62,028 nucleotides of DNA from an uncultured Lachnospiraceae bacterium (GCA_902766825.1 CACXFB010000080.1:1-62028); one strand, 5' to 3'. Positions 1 to 8,762 are shown, counted from the first letter of the stretch. The notes: generated by a model not told the origin, from the letters alone. Program-made: numbers and translations.

Positions 1-145
1 AGGGATTTTTCATTTCTCTTTTTTCCCTAGTAATTTTCCGCCAAGGACTACTAGGGATTTTTCATCTTTCTTTTTTCCCTAGTAATTTTCCGCCAAGGAC
101 TACTAGGGATTTTTCATTTCTCTTTTCTCCCTAGTAATTTTCCGC
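1..145. repeat. 52-bp tandem repeat, about 2.8 copies visible
   Basis: Copies begin at 1, 53 and 105 and are almost identical over AGGGATTTTTCAT, the pyrimidine tract, CCCTAGTAATTTTCCGCC and the AAGGACTACT junction. Each unit can pair ACTAGGGA with TCCCTAGT, so every copy may form a hairpin. The array starts outside the window and its true copy number is unknown. No open frame runs through it. The function is unknown; it could be a repeat-expanded 3' region or a terminator array. Confidence 0.85.
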
Positions 146-161
146 CCGGGGATACAAGCTG

Positions 162-205
162 AATCATCCCCGAAATCCTTGAAGGTTTTCGGGGATGATT
201 TTTTA
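162..205. terminator. Intrinsic terminator
   Basis: AATCATCCCCGAAA and TTTTCGGGGATGATT form a long GC-centred stem around a short loop, followed by a T-run on the plus strand. Because the stem is nearly symmetric it could also end the leftward PI-PLC transcript, whose coding region stops at 230. Confidence 0.8.
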
Positions 206-229
206 TTGGTAAGGAGATATTAACAAATA

Positions 230-1243
230 TTAATTTCTAATGTAAAGCGTATACTGCCCAAAACATACAAATTGACTTCCATTATTTGATTGAATAATCA
301 TATTAATTTGGTTATTACCAGGAAAATCCATAACCGTAACACCTCTTATATCTTTTATATTATTTGCATAGGTATTTATAAACTCCTGGTTAACCTGATC
401 TGCCATTTCTTTAACATTAAATATGGTTGTCGGATGAACAACATTATACACATTCGTACAACTTAAATGATTTAAAATAAGTATTCCCGCAAAACCATCT
501 TTTGCATTACGATTCATTTTATTATATGTATCAATTTTTGTTTGTACATTCGTGATATTATATTCATCCTGAACCATTACATTTAACTTCATAATATCCG
601 TTGTAACAAGACCTGTGTTACCGTTTTTCCCCCACTCGGATGCATCAATAGAAAAACCGGCTATGTCATTACGAATTGCACTCACTCTGTTCAACAACAC
701 AATCTTTTTAGCTGCAGCTTCCACTGTAATTACTGGAGTATTTGTTGGACAAAAGCAATAGTTATTAATCTGTTTTTGCCTTAAATAGTCTGCTAAAACA
801 TTTTCATAACCTATTGAAGAATTAGCAACCTTTATACTCATTATAACAAAATCATAATGTTTATTTGCCGGATTTCGAATATCAAGTCTATCTATAAATG
901 CTTCTATGACATCATTTAATTCCATTATTCTGCTTCCGTTTTGTGGATCATCATAGTAACAATAACAATCCATAGCCCCAACCGGTCCATCATGAACAAT
1001 ATACAAATGCTGTCCTTCGACTCGTACCCTAATGTCAAAATATCTGATTCCGTTGTTAAACTGATCTCTTAAGCTCCTATCCTGACATTTTGCAGTTCTT
1101 TGTATCGTCCACTCAACAAGAGTCGAAAGATTTGCAGTTCAACTATCATGTGTCCCCGGTAAACTTAGTATACTTATTGGCATCTTCTTTCTTCTGGCAA
1201 GGTTAGCTGTCACCAATTGTGTTATCCATCTTCTATTAGGCAT
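230..1243 (-). pseudogene. Phosphatidylinositol-specific phospholipase C (PI-PLC X domain), interrupted by an in-frame TGA
   Basis: The reading frame starts at ATG 1243 behind a GGGAGG site, 13 bp after the preceding gene, and would encode 337 residues. Codons 26-34 read LSLPGTHDS, the first catalytic block of bacterial PI-PLC, with His32 and Asp33. Codon 35, normally glycine, is TGA at 1139-1141; a single GGA to TGA change explains it. After the stop the frame continues intact with GIRYFDIRV and LYIVHDG, which carries the second catalytic histidine. The enzyme family cleaves PI or GPI head groups. No signal peptide is visible. The 258-residue remainder lacks the first catalytic His, so activity is unlikely unless the stop is read through or is a sequencing error. 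Confidence 0.85.
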
Positions 1244-1256
1244 AGTTCACACCTCC

Positions 1257-3845
1257 CTAAATCACAACACCATTAGTGCTGATTGAAGTTGTCGGTGTAG
1301 TCTTTATCTCATTAAGTTTATCCTGATATTCCTTAAGAGCATCGATAATCTCTTCGAATTCCTTAGACTTAGATATACTTACATACTCTGATGCATTATC
1401 CTCACTGGTCATTTCAGAGAACCATCCTATGATCTGTGGTCCTGGTGTTTTGATATATAATGTTGTGGTGTTATTCTGCTGGTCACTGTGTCCTGAATAA
1501 CTCTCATTTGTATATCCGCCTGAGACACGGATTCCAAAAAGGCTCGTTGTTGTTGTAGCAGATATTTTCTTGTACTCCTCGTAATCATCCTCTTTAAAGT
1601 CTGTAATGTTCGCTTTAATTACAAAATCCTTTGCAATAAGGAATGATATCGGATACATCGGCAATATAACCTGGCTTCCGTTTTTACTCTTAAGGCTGTT
1701 CTTAACAGCATCATCGGCACTCATGGTGCAATATGTTTTGCCATCCGGTGTCTGCTTAACCGGTGCTGCTGCTCCATTATTCATATAGTCTGCAAGAATA
1801 GATGCCGCTGATGTTCCGTTACTGATATAAATGTCTTTGTTAATTCTCATAAATGATTTAGAGATATCAAACAGTGCCGGATCAAACCATCCTCCTCTGT
1901 CGATAGTAACTTTCATTACTCTCATTCCAACCACAAAATCAGAGTTATAAACATCCTTAATCAACTGTGATTCTGATGATGAATAATCACCTTCTGTTTT
2001 AGAGTTAAAGAAGAGATTACCCATACTACCTGAGAGTTTTCCGTATGTACTGTTCTGTGTATTCGATGTAAAGTTCTTTACTTCACTTGATGAGAATACA
2101 ATGTCAGTAAAGTTGATGCCATCATCTTCGTTAGAATCAGGGAATATATTAGATTTTGAAAGCTGTTCCTCATAAGCAATTTTAGGCTCATTGACAGCTG
2201 ATGACGTAATAATTGTTGCAAGATTCTCAAGTTCCTTTTTAAGCTCGCTAATCTTTGTTGTAAGTTCAGCAATCTGATTATCGTAATTCTGAGTTTTCAT
2301 CTGTGCCTGTGCTGTTTTAAGCTGGACAAGTTCATCAAATGATTTAAAGTAATCCAGATTGTCACTGTACAATGTATATGTCATGTTAATAAGATTTTTT
2401 ACACTGTCAGTAATTTCTGTAAGAGAATCTCCGCTTGCATCTGTCTGATCTTTCTTCGTAAATATTGAAAGGAAATCTTTTGACTCCGTAAGAGTTTTAA
2501 ATACATCAGCCGTAACCGTTCCGCCTGCAAGTCCACCTATAAGTGATACAATATCTCCGTTTGACACAATCTCAAATGCAAGCTTAACCATTTCAATCTG
2601 TGCTTTTGTGTAGTCGCTGAAGCTGTTCTTCTCCTGCTCATTAAGAGCCTTCTTTCCATCTTCCACACGCTTTTCAAGTTTTTCAATATCTTCTTTTTTA
2701 GCGTTATTGGTAACAAGAATTCTAAGTTCTGCTTCATAGTCACTTAAGAGCTTCTGTTTTGTAAGATATTCGTTCTTAAGGAAAGATGAATCCATCGAAA
2801 GATCTTCAAAATTAAAGTTAGTCTTTAATGCATGTGCCCAGTTACTTGGCTGGAAGCTTACAGGAAGAACATCCCTGCTCTCATCAAGTGATGACCATGA
2901 TGATACTATCTTTGAATTCTTAACCTTTGTAAGTCTCTCAGCTGGTGACTCCGTATCAACAAAGCCGAGAATTGTCATAACTTCATGGTAGAAACCTCTG
3001 ATTACCGCATCGTTAAACATTGCTTCAAGCTCGTGATCTTTTGTCCACGCAGTTGTTGCAAGCCATCTTGCATATCCGTCCATATCATCTTCTTTTTCAT
3101 ACTGCGTTCTTGTATCTATCTTCTCCTGATCCCAATTATATTTTGTCTGAAGATATTTCAAATAGGTTTTCTGACAAAATTCCATTCTGCTGCATGTAAC
3201 AAGCTGGCCGTCGATTGTATCTGTCACAGGCTGCATAAGGAACAGACGAAGCTCCATTTTATCTGTTATGAAGTCTTTTACGTCCGTAATCTTTGGAGCC
3301 AGATTATTAATTGCTGTGTTATAGATTGACGAAAGTGATTTTCCGTTTGGGCCTTGTACAATCGGAAACGGATCAACCATGTTATCACTTAATCTGAACT
3401 CATTTTCCGCTACCGCATACGGCTTATTAAGACTGCTTCCGTTGTAGTCTTTTATGTCATACATATAATCATCTTTGTTTAATACTCGTCCCGGAAATTC
3501 CATTGTGTAAAGCTGATTGCCGCCGCCAAAAATCTCAGCCATCTTTGAATACAAAAATGCCGATACCTGCTGCTCACTCATGTCCTGATCGCCAGTCGGT
3601 TCATCATCACCCAATAATCCTTTTTTACCGACTGCATCTTTTAATACATCTTTTGATTCATCTTTTCCGATCTGTTCATTTGCCATGCTGACACCCTCCA
3701 TTTTTTGTGCTTCCTGTTCATCTAAAACTACCGTTGGTTCACTGATTACTTCCATAATTTCTTTTGTAACCTCAACCTTCTCTTCCACAACAGATTTTTC
3801 AATAACATTACTTTTGCTTTGATTGTAAGTCTTTTTGTTTGCCAT
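1257..3845 (-). CDS. Large protein of unknown function, 862 aa
   Basis: I do not recognise the family with confidence. The start at 3845 is preferred over an upstream extension to 3926 because AGGAGG sits just before it. The first 90 residues are charged and low-complexity. A long central part contains heptad-like Lys/Glu-rich stretches near residues 360-400 and 530-560 (likely coiled coil). The C-terminal 250 residues are compact and beta-rich, with the motif GGWFDPALFDISK and repeated Thr/Ser and Gly turns. There is no signal peptide and no clear membrane span. It is followed 13 bp later by the broken PI-PLC gene, so the two form one operon. Direct repeats at 4006-4039 lie upstream, next to the divergent LytTR regulator, which may control it. 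Function is unknown. Confidence 0.8.
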   Translation of the reverse strand: MANKKTYNQSKSNVIEKSVVEEKVEVTKEIMEVISEPTVVLDEQEAQKMEGVSMANEQIGKDESKDVLKDAVGKKGLLGDDEPTGDQDMSEQQVSAFLYSKMAEIFGGGNQLYTMEFPGRVLNKDDYMYDIKDYNGSSLNKPYAVAENEFRLSDNMVDPFPIVQGPNGKSLSSIYNTAINNLAPKITDVKDFITDKMELRLFLMQPVTDTIDGQLVTCSRMEFCQKTYLKYLQTKYNWDQEKIDTRTQYEKEDDMDGYARWLATTAWTKDHELEAMFNDAVIRGFYHEVMTILGFVDTESPAERLTKVKNSKIVSSWSSLDESRDVLPVSFQPSNWAHALKTNFNFEDLSMDSSFLKNEYLTKQKLLSDYEAELRILVTNNAKKEDIEKLEKRVEDGKKALNEQEKNSFSDYTKAQIEMVKLAFEIVSNGDIVSLIGGLAGGTVTADVFKTLTESKDFLSIFTKKDQTDASGDSLTEITDSVKNLINMTYTLYSDNLDYFKSFDELVQLKTAQAQMKTQNYDNQIAELTTKISELKKELENLATIITSSAVNEPKIAYEEQLSKSNIFPDSNEDDGINFTDIVFSSSEVKNFTSNTQNSTYGKLSGSMGNLFFNSKTEGDYSSSESQLIKDVYNSDFVVGMRVMKVTIDRGGWFDPALFDISKSFMRINKDIYISNGTSAASILADYMNNGAAAPVKQTPDGKTYCTMSADDAVKNSLKSKNGSQVILPMYPISFLIAKDFVIKANITDFKEDDYEEYKKISATTTTSLFGIRVSGGYTNESYSGHSDQQNNTTTLYIKTPGPQIIGWFSEMTSEDNASEYVSISKSKEFEEIIDALKEYQDKLNEIKTTPTTSISTNGVVI

Positions 3846-3941
3846 TTCGCTTCCTCCTAAACTTCTTTGTCTGCTGCTTATTTGTAAACTACCCAATAAT
3901 ATTTCTTTCTTCCCACCTTCCTTCATTAAGTATTTGTCTGG

Positions 3942-3947
3942 AGTATA
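3942..3947 (-). promoter_or_regulatory. Candidate -10 element for the 862-aa gene
   Basis: The minus strand reads TATACT here, about 100 nt before the start codon at 3845. No good -35 hexamer is present at the right distance, which fits an activator-dependent promoter. The rest of the 273-bp divergent region holds the LytTR-type direct repeats and a TTGACG at 4060-4065 pointing toward the regulator gene. Confidence 0.35.
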
Positions 3948-4005
3948 CTGTCTATAATTGGTTCTTATTAAAGTCTATCATCAGGAGGGGTATTTTCAAT
4001 ATATG

Positions 4006-4039
4006 TGTGCCAAACGGCATGCATCTGTGCGCAACGGCA
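4006..4039. promoter_or_regulatory. Pair of 14-bp direct repeats, candidate LytTR binding site
   Basis: TGTGCCAAACGGCA at 4006 and TGTGCGCAACGGCA at 4026 match at 12 of 14 positions and are offset by 20 bp, about two helical turns. LytTR-family regulators are known to bind two imperfect direct repeats on one face of the helix. The site lies between a LytTR regulator gene (start 4119) and the divergent 862-aa gene, so it may serve either or both. Confidence 0.6.
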
Positions 4040-4118
4040 CAGCTGTTTTCTGTAGAAATTTGACGTATTTTATGATATTATATTTCTTGTTTTATATACT
4101 CAGAAGGAGTGAATGAAT

Positions 4119-4871
4119 ATGAATATTGCCATCGTTGATGATCTTTCATATGAGAATGACAAACTTAAGAATATATTGAACGAATATGCAGCAATTAATA
4201 AAATTGCTTTAAAGACAGATGAATATAATAACGGAGAGAGTTTTTTAAAAAACTACTCTCCTTATGCTTATACCATAGTTTTTCTGGATATATTTATGGA
4301 AGGCTTATCAGGTGTTGATATCGCAAAAATAATACGCAAATCCGACACCGATACGATTATAGTTTTCCTCACATCAAGTGTTGAACACATGGCGGATGCT
4401 TTTTCAATTCATGCCTATGACTATATAATAAAGCCAACATGTAAGAAAAAACTTTTCCGTGTCATGGATGATATACTTCATAACCACACAACTTTTTTCT
4501 CTGACAAATTTTCATTTACAACCGAAGGGCAGTCCTATGCCCTTGCCTATCCGGATATCGTATCCGTTATTACCGCAGAACATAATTACCTTGATATCAT
4601 CGATAAATCCGGAAATGTATATCATCCCCGCATGACTTTTTCATCTGCGCTTAAAGAATTGGAAACCGATAAACGCTTTTTACAAATCAACCGCAACATC
4701 ATTGTTAACCTTGATAGTGTCGAAGCGTTAAATGACGGAATGTGCCTGTTAAATAACCGCTCTTCTTTTCCCGTATACTCAAAAAAGACAAAAGAAATCG
4801 AGCGTAAATGGCATAACTACACATTCGCAAAGATTCGTAAGGACAATACCCAGAGGGGCTTTCACCTCTAA
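4119..4871 (+). CDS. LytTR-family response regulator
   Basis: A receiver domain (residues about 1-120, acidic pair Asp7/Asp8, phospho-acceptor Asp57 in VFLDIF, Lys in IIKPT) is followed by a LytTR DNA-binding domain (about 140-240, with the typical FLQINRNIIVNL segment). At 250 aa it has the usual length for the AgrA/ComE class. The ATG at 4119 is chosen over 4113 because AAGGAG then has a 9-nt spacer. The likely partner kinase is at 5489-6820, separated by the oppositely oriented deaminase gene. It probably controls itself or the divergent 862-aa operon through the repeats at 4006-4039. Confidence 0.93.
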   Translation: MNIAIVDDLSYENDKLKNILNEYAAINKIALKTDEYNNGESFLKNYSPYAYTIVFLDIFMEGLSGVDIAKIIRKSDTDTIIVFLTSSVEHMADAFSIHAYDYIIKPTCKKKLFRVMDDILHNHTTFFSDKFSFTTEGQSYALAYPDIVSVITAEHNYLDIIDKSGNVYHPRMTFSSALKELETDKRFLQINRNIIVNLDSVEALNDGMCLLNNRSSFPVYSKKTKEIERKWHNYTFAKIRKDNTQRGFHL

Positions 4872-4876
4872 AACAA

Positions 4877-5356
4877 TTAATACAACGAGTGTTCCATTTC
4901 GTTATATTCATCAAATAATTTAAGACATGCCTCTCTGTCAATACAGTTAAGGTAATCTTTTAACTCTTTTCTGGCACTGCCAAGGCTGTCGAGCTCTTCA
5001 TCCATAAATCCAATCTTACTGTTATCTTCAATTGAACAGCCATAATAAACCTTATCTATTCTGGCCCACAGACAGGCATACAGACACATCGGACACGGTT
5101 CACCGGTAGTATAAATCTCGCATCCCGACAAATCATACTTACCGATATTACGGCAGGCATCTCTTATTGCATCTACTTCTCCATGACATGTAGGGTCATT
5201 ATTAATAAGCACTCTGTTATGTCCCCTTCCGATAATCTTGTTATCCTTTACAATAACCGAACCAAACGGGCCGCCATGACCGGCCTTTATCCCGTCAAAA
5301 GCCTCATTAAGCGCCTCATTCATAAAAATATTACTAGCTAGAATTCTCTTTTTCAT
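4877..5356 (-). CDS. guaD: Guanine deaminase-type nucleobase deaminase
   Basis: The 159-aa protein has the cytidine/deoxycytidylate deaminase fold. Zinc ligands are His in CHGEVDAI, with Glu as proton shuttle, and the two cysteines in PCPMC. The length, the GGPFGSVIVK start and the C-terminal region resemble the Bacillus guanine deaminase (guanine to xanthine, cytosolic). The ND-P-T block reads TCHGE rather than the common TAHAE, so a related specificity is possible. It ends 5 bp from the convergent regulator gene and is divergent from the kinase, an insertion between the two halves of a two-component system. Confidence 0.82.
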   Translation of the reverse strand: MKKRILASNIFMNEALNEAFDGIKAGHGGPFGSVIVKDNKIIGRGHNRVLINNDPTCHGEVDAIRDACRNIGKYDLSGCEIYTTGEPCPMCLYACLWARIDKVYYGCSIEDNSKIGFMDEELDSLGSARKELKDYLNCIDREACLKLFDEYNEMEHSLY

Positions 5357-5488
5357 ATGTTGTTAATAAGTACTCCTTATAATATTTTATTATTTTTTTA
5401 TGGAGCTTTTTCTGATTTAATGATATTATTATATAAGATATAAGCATAATCAGCAATTTACAAAAAATCATGAAAGGGGATTTCACCT

Positions 5489-6820
5489 TTGAAAGACTTT
5501 TTAATTATTTTGTTGCATGAATTGATTATAATACCTACATCAGCCATATGCTTTTTCCCAATGAAAAACCAGTTAAAACACAAGCTTTCAAAGACTATTT
5601 TGCACATTTTGATTTTTTATATTACAGTTATTCCTGCAATGACTTGGATTACTTTCAGATTCTCATTAAAGCCCATCACTGTTTTGATTCCAAGTCTGTT
5701 CCTGTTTTTTTCATGTTATCATAACAGTCTTGTCACATCAATAGATAAGTCTTTTGCAGTTTTTTCTTACGGCAGCTCCATTACAGCTCTTATTTGTAAC
5801 TTTGCAAATGCTTTTGATGCAACTAGAAACCCTTTTTCGGGCGAAGGAATCTTCAGCTTTGAAAAATCATTGTTCCAGCTTATTACCGGCAGCATCATTG
5901 CAATACTTCTTTTCTACCCATTTACCAGATACGGATGCATTCTTATTGACAAGCTGAATCTTCCCCGTGTCTTTGGAACTACCATATTGATTTCAGCCAT
6001 TTTCGTATCCATAAATATGCTTATTCGTCCCGAGCATTACGAAACTCTGTACACCAACAAAGTCTTTCGTGCCTTTATCGGTTCTCTATTTATGATATCT
6101 GCAACATTACTGCTATTAACGATAGTATTTTATTTTATTGTTGCAGGAATTTTAAGAGAAAGGGACACTTTAGAGAAAAACCGTCTGCTAGAAATGCAGC
6201 AAAGCCAGTACATAAAACAACAAAAATACATGCAGGCGACCTCGGCGGAGCGGCACAATTTCCGCCAGACCATTCGCACTTTACAAAGGCTTGCCGAGGA
6301 CGAAAACTATGATGCACTAAAAAGCTATCTGAAAAAGTTTGTAAAAACCATACCTAAAAAAGACGTAATAGAATTTTGCAATAACCATGCAATAAATGCT
6401 CTTTTAAACTATTATGCCGATAATGCAAAAGCAGCGCACATCACCCTTCACTGGGTCATCAATCTTCCTTCCTACTGTCTGATTGATGACGTTGATTTAT
6501 GTAATGTATTAGGCAATTTACTTGAAAATGCTATCACCGCACAATCCGAAGTGACCGAAAAAGACAGATTTATCAACCTCTACACCGAAGCTGTCGATAA
6601 GAACGACAACCTCTATTTTGCCATGAGTAATTCATTTAACGGCAAAGTCAGACAGGCCGACGGAAAGTATCTTTCCACCCATCACAAAGGGAACGGCATC
6701 GGACTTTCAACAATCTGCCAGATAGCGAAAAAAAACGGTGGCTTCGCAAATTTTTATCACAAAGACACCGTTTTTAATTCAGATATTGTCATGAGCCTTT
6801 CAGGATTCGTCGAGGATTAG
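5489..6820 (+). CDS. Agr-type sensor histidine kinase (GHKL)
   Basis: The start is TTG at 5489 with GAAAGGGGA upstream. Residues 1-220 hold six or seven hydrophobic spans, typical of AgrC/ComD peptide receptors. A dimerisation helix with ERHNFRQTIRTL carries the likely phospho-histidine. The C-terminal GHKL ATPase shows NLLENAI and GNGIGLSTI. It probably phosphorylates the LytTR regulator at 4119-4871. No AgrD-like signal peptide gene was found nearby, so the signal is unknown. Confidence 0.9.
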   Translation: MKDFLIILLHELIIIPTSAICFFPMKNQLKHKLSKTILHILIFYITVIPAMTWITFRFSLKPITVLIPSLFLFFSCYHNSLVTSIDKSFAVFSYGSSITALICNFANAFDATRNPFSGEGIFSFEKSLFQLITGSIIAILLFYPFTRYGCILIDKLNLPRVFGTTILISAIFVSINMLIRPEHYETLYTNKVFRAFIGSLFMISATLLLLTIVFYFIVAGILRERDTLEKNRLLEMQQSQYIKQQKYMQATSAERHNFRQTIRTLQRLAEDENYDALKSYLKKFVKTIPKKDVIEFCNNHAINALLNYYADNAKAAHITLHWVINLPSYCLIDDVDLCNVLGNLLENAITAQSEVTEKDRFINLYTEAVDKNDNLYFAMSNSFNGKVRQADGKYLSTHHKGNGIGLSTICQIAKKNGGFANFYHKDTVFNSDIVMSLSGFVED

Positions 6821-6828
6821 CCTGCAAG

Positions 6829-7935
6829 CTAGTCCTCAATGCAGTCATAAAGGAGTTTTACTATCTGCGCCTTCTCGTATCCTCTTCCGATGAACACAAC
6901 CTGGTTGCATCTGTCCTTATAAGTTTCATCCCAGTCATCTTTCAAATCCGGGAAGTCTTTAAGTAACGGCTCCAATTCATTATCAGGCCATGACGATACC
7001 CACTCTGAAAGTTCTGTGACAGATGCATTGCGCCCTGCCTGTTCAAAAAGCTGTACGTGATCCCAGTCATCAGAAAACCATATGTAACCCTTTGTTCTGA
7101 TAAGCGCCTGCGGATATTTTTCCACAAAGCTATTGAATGCCTTTCTGTTAAAAGGTCTCTTTTCCTCAAATACAAATGATGATATTCCGTATTCATCAAC
7201 GCATGCCTTCTCATCGTCATGCTCACAATTGTTAAGTGCTCTCTGTACAGTGCTGTAGGCTTCTACCTCATCGTAATCAAAGTCCTCCATCTCAAAAATA
7301 ATATCAAGATCCACTTCACCGTTAACACAGGTAATCATCTTTGCTTCCTGCTGAAGATTTCTAAGACCTTCTTTAACCTCGCTTAGCTGCTCTTCATCAA
7401 GAAGATCCGTTTTATTTAATATCATAAGATTGCAAAACTCAATCTGGTCGATAATAAGATTAATAACATCACCATCATCATTTTCTTCTTCCGACATAAG
7501 ATCGTGTAAAAATTCGCGGTATATTCTGTCTACGTCAACAACTGACACAACAGCTTTTAGATACACTCTTGTATCCGGTGTCATATCAACGTAATTCACA
7601 AATGCTCCCGCAATCGATGACGGTTCACTGATTCCCGACGCTTCAACAAATATTGCTTCGATACTTTCATCTGCAGAAAGTCTTTCGATTTCATCCATAA
7701 ATTCATCTCTAAGAGTGCAGCAGATACATCCGTTTTGCATTTCAACCATCTCGACCTGAGCAACCTGGTTACCTGTTTTGTTAAGTATAGAAGCATCAAT
7801 ATTTATGCTTCCCATATCATTTACAATAAGCGCGATTTTTCTTTTTTCCTGTTTTAAAATATTTTGCATAAGGGTAGTTTTGCCCGAACCAAGATATCCT
7901 GTAATAACTACAATCGGTAATTTTTTCTTCGACAT
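6829..7935 (-). CDS. CobW/COG0523 GTP-binding metallochaperone-like protein
   Basis: The P-loop GYLGSGKTT lies near the N-terminus, GCICCTLRDEF supplies the CxCC metal-binding motif, and NKTDLL is the GTPase specificity motif. An acidic linker (residues about 155-240) precedes the CobW C-terminal domain. The 368-aa length fits a complete family member. Such proteins deliver metals, often zinc, to client enzymes using GTP. The start at 7935 gives GGAG an 8-nt spacer; ATG 7941 would have only 2. It follows the truncated paralogue by 33 bp and lies downstream of a Fur-family gene and palindromic operators, pointing to metal-responsive control. Confidence 0.88.
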   Translation of the reverse strand: MSKKKLPIVVITGYLGSGKTTLMQNILKQEKRKIALIVNDMGSINIDASILNKTGNQVAQVEMVEMQNGCICCTLRDEFMDEIERLSADESIEAIFVEASGISEPSSIAGAFVNYVDMTPDTRVYLKAVVSVVDVDRIYREFLHDLMSEEENDDGDVINLIIDQIEFCNLMILNKTDLLDEEQLSEVKEGLRNLQQEAKMITCVNGEVDLDIIFEMEDFDYDEVEAYSTVQRALNNCEHDDEKACVDEYGISSFVFEEKRPFNRKAFNSFVEKYPQALIRTKGYIWFSDDWDHVQLFEQAGRNASVTELSEWVSSWPDNELEPLLKDFPDLKDDWDETYKDRCNQVVFIGRGYEKAQIVKLLYDCIED

Positions 7936-7968
7936 TTTCATTTCTCCGTTCTCTAAAAATATAGATAT

Positions 7969-8229
7969 TTATCTTCCAACGTAAATTCTGTCTATCTCCT
8001 CTAAATGTTCTTTACTAAGACACTCTTCATCTTCTTCTATCAAAACATCAACATTCAATTCTTTCAATTCATCAATACGGTATTCCTCTTCGCCTTCTTC
8101 TGTGCATATTACCACTGCCTTACCATCACCTTTTCGTCTTGTTTTAAACAGCGTTCCTTGTAGTGCACTTGTCTTTCCGCTTTCTAAAAAACCCGCAAAT
8201 ATGTATACTGCCTTTTCTATTACAACCAC
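7969..8229 (-). CDS. Stand-alone N-terminal P-loop fragment of a CobW-like protein
   Basis: The frame encodes about 86 residues from a GTG at 8229, placed 38 bp after the -10 of a strong promoter; an ATG much further upstream (8310) would lie before that promoter. YIFAGFLESGKTSALQ is the Walker A region of a clostridial CobW-like family whose members usually run about 300 residues, and CTEEGEEEY also fits. It stops at RIYVGR, before the Walker B and CxCC parts. It is therefore either a degraded paralogue or a shortened protein. It is the first gene after the palindrome-flanked promoter and is followed by the full CobW gene. Confidence 0.6.
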   Translation of the reverse strand: MVVIEKAVYIFAGFLESGKTSALQGTLFKTRRKGDGKAVVICTEEGEEEYRIDELKELNVDVLIEEDEECLSKEHLEEIDRIYVGR

Positions 8230-8247
8230 CTTCTTTCGTCTTATTTT

Positions 8248-8262
8248 TGCAACTGTGTCGCA
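8248..8262. promoter_or_regulatory. Operator-like palindrome, downstream site
   Basis: TGCAAC-TGT-GTCGCA is an imperfect palindrome with the same arms and 3-bp spacer as the perfect site at 8299-8321. It lies just after the -10 element, over the expected transcription start, so a bound repressor would block initiation. Confidence 0.55.
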
Positions 8263-8266
8263 TATT

Positions 8267-8294
8267 ATTATATGTATCCTATTTTTTATGTCAA
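8267..8294 (-). promoter_or_regulatory. Sigma-A promoter of the CobW pair
   Basis: The minus strand has TTGACA (8294-8289), a 16-bp spacer, and TATAAT (8272-8267), an almost ideal vegetative promoter. Palindromic sites flank it on both sides. Confidence 0.75.
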
Positions 8295-8298
8295 TAAA

Positions 8299-8321
8299 AA
8301 AATGCAACAAAGTTGCATTTT
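8299..8321. promoter_or_regulatory. Perfect 10-3-10 palindrome, candidate Fur/Zur-type operator
   Basis: AAAATGCAAC-AAA-GTTGCATTTT sits 4 bp before the -35 box of the CobW promoter and 11 bp after the stop codon of the Fur-family gene. On the minus strand a T-run follows it, so it could also terminate the fur transcript. The shared core with 8248-8262 (TGCAAC-N3-GTTGCA) favours an operator role. Confidence 0.6.
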
Positions 8322-8332
8322 CCTTAATCTCA

Positions 8333-8743
8333 TTATCTTAAACCCTTACAATCATTACATAGCCCGATTATTACCGTTTTTCCGTAATCAATCTCTATAC
8401 CATATTCCGCCTGTATCTTTTTATTAACGTTTTTAAATATATCATTTTTCAAATGGAATATCTTATTGCAACAGGAACACTGTGCATGAATATGACTGTT
8501 ACAGCACTCATGCTGCTCAGAATACTGATAGCACGATGCATTAACATCCGTTTCCTTAAATTTCACCAGGCGGCCTTCCTGACACAATCTCTCAAGATTG
8601 CGGTAGATAGTCGAACGGTTCACAGGTTCACTTCCCTTTGAAAGTTCATCAACTATATCCTTGGCAGTAAACCTCTTATCCGCATTTTCCCTAAGATACT
8701 CAACAATTATATTTCTGGACTTTGTCTTATATTCACCTTTCAT
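8333..8743 (-). CDS. Fur-family metalloregulator (Fur/Zur/PerR class)
   Basis: This 136-aa protein has an N-terminal winged helix (EPVNRSTIYRNLERL recognition region) and a C-terminal dimerisation and metal domain. HIHAQCSCC and CNDC give two CxxC pairs for structural zinc. AGGAG precedes the ATG. Its position directly upstream of two CobW-type proteins and of a TGCAAC-N3-GTTGCA operator pair suggests zinc sensing (Zur), but Fur or PerR cannot be excluded from sequence alone. Confidence 0.88.
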   Translation of the reverse strand: MKGEYKTKSRNIIVEYLRENADKRFTAKDIVDELSKGSEPVNRSTIYRNLERLCQEGRLVKFKETDVNASCYQYSEQHECCNSHIHAQCSCCNKIFHLKNDIFKNVNKKIQAEYGIEIDYGKTVIIGLCNDCKGLR

Positions 8744-8762
8744 ACCTACAGCTCCTGTTTTT

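Noticed and set aside
1-145. CRISPR array
   Set aside because: The units are direct tandem copies with no unique spacers, and no cas genes are present.
1139-1141. TGA in the PI-PLC gene as selenocysteine
   Set aside because: The position is a conserved glycine next to the catalytic His in this family, no selenocysteine insertion hairpin is evident just after it, and a single-base change explains the stop.
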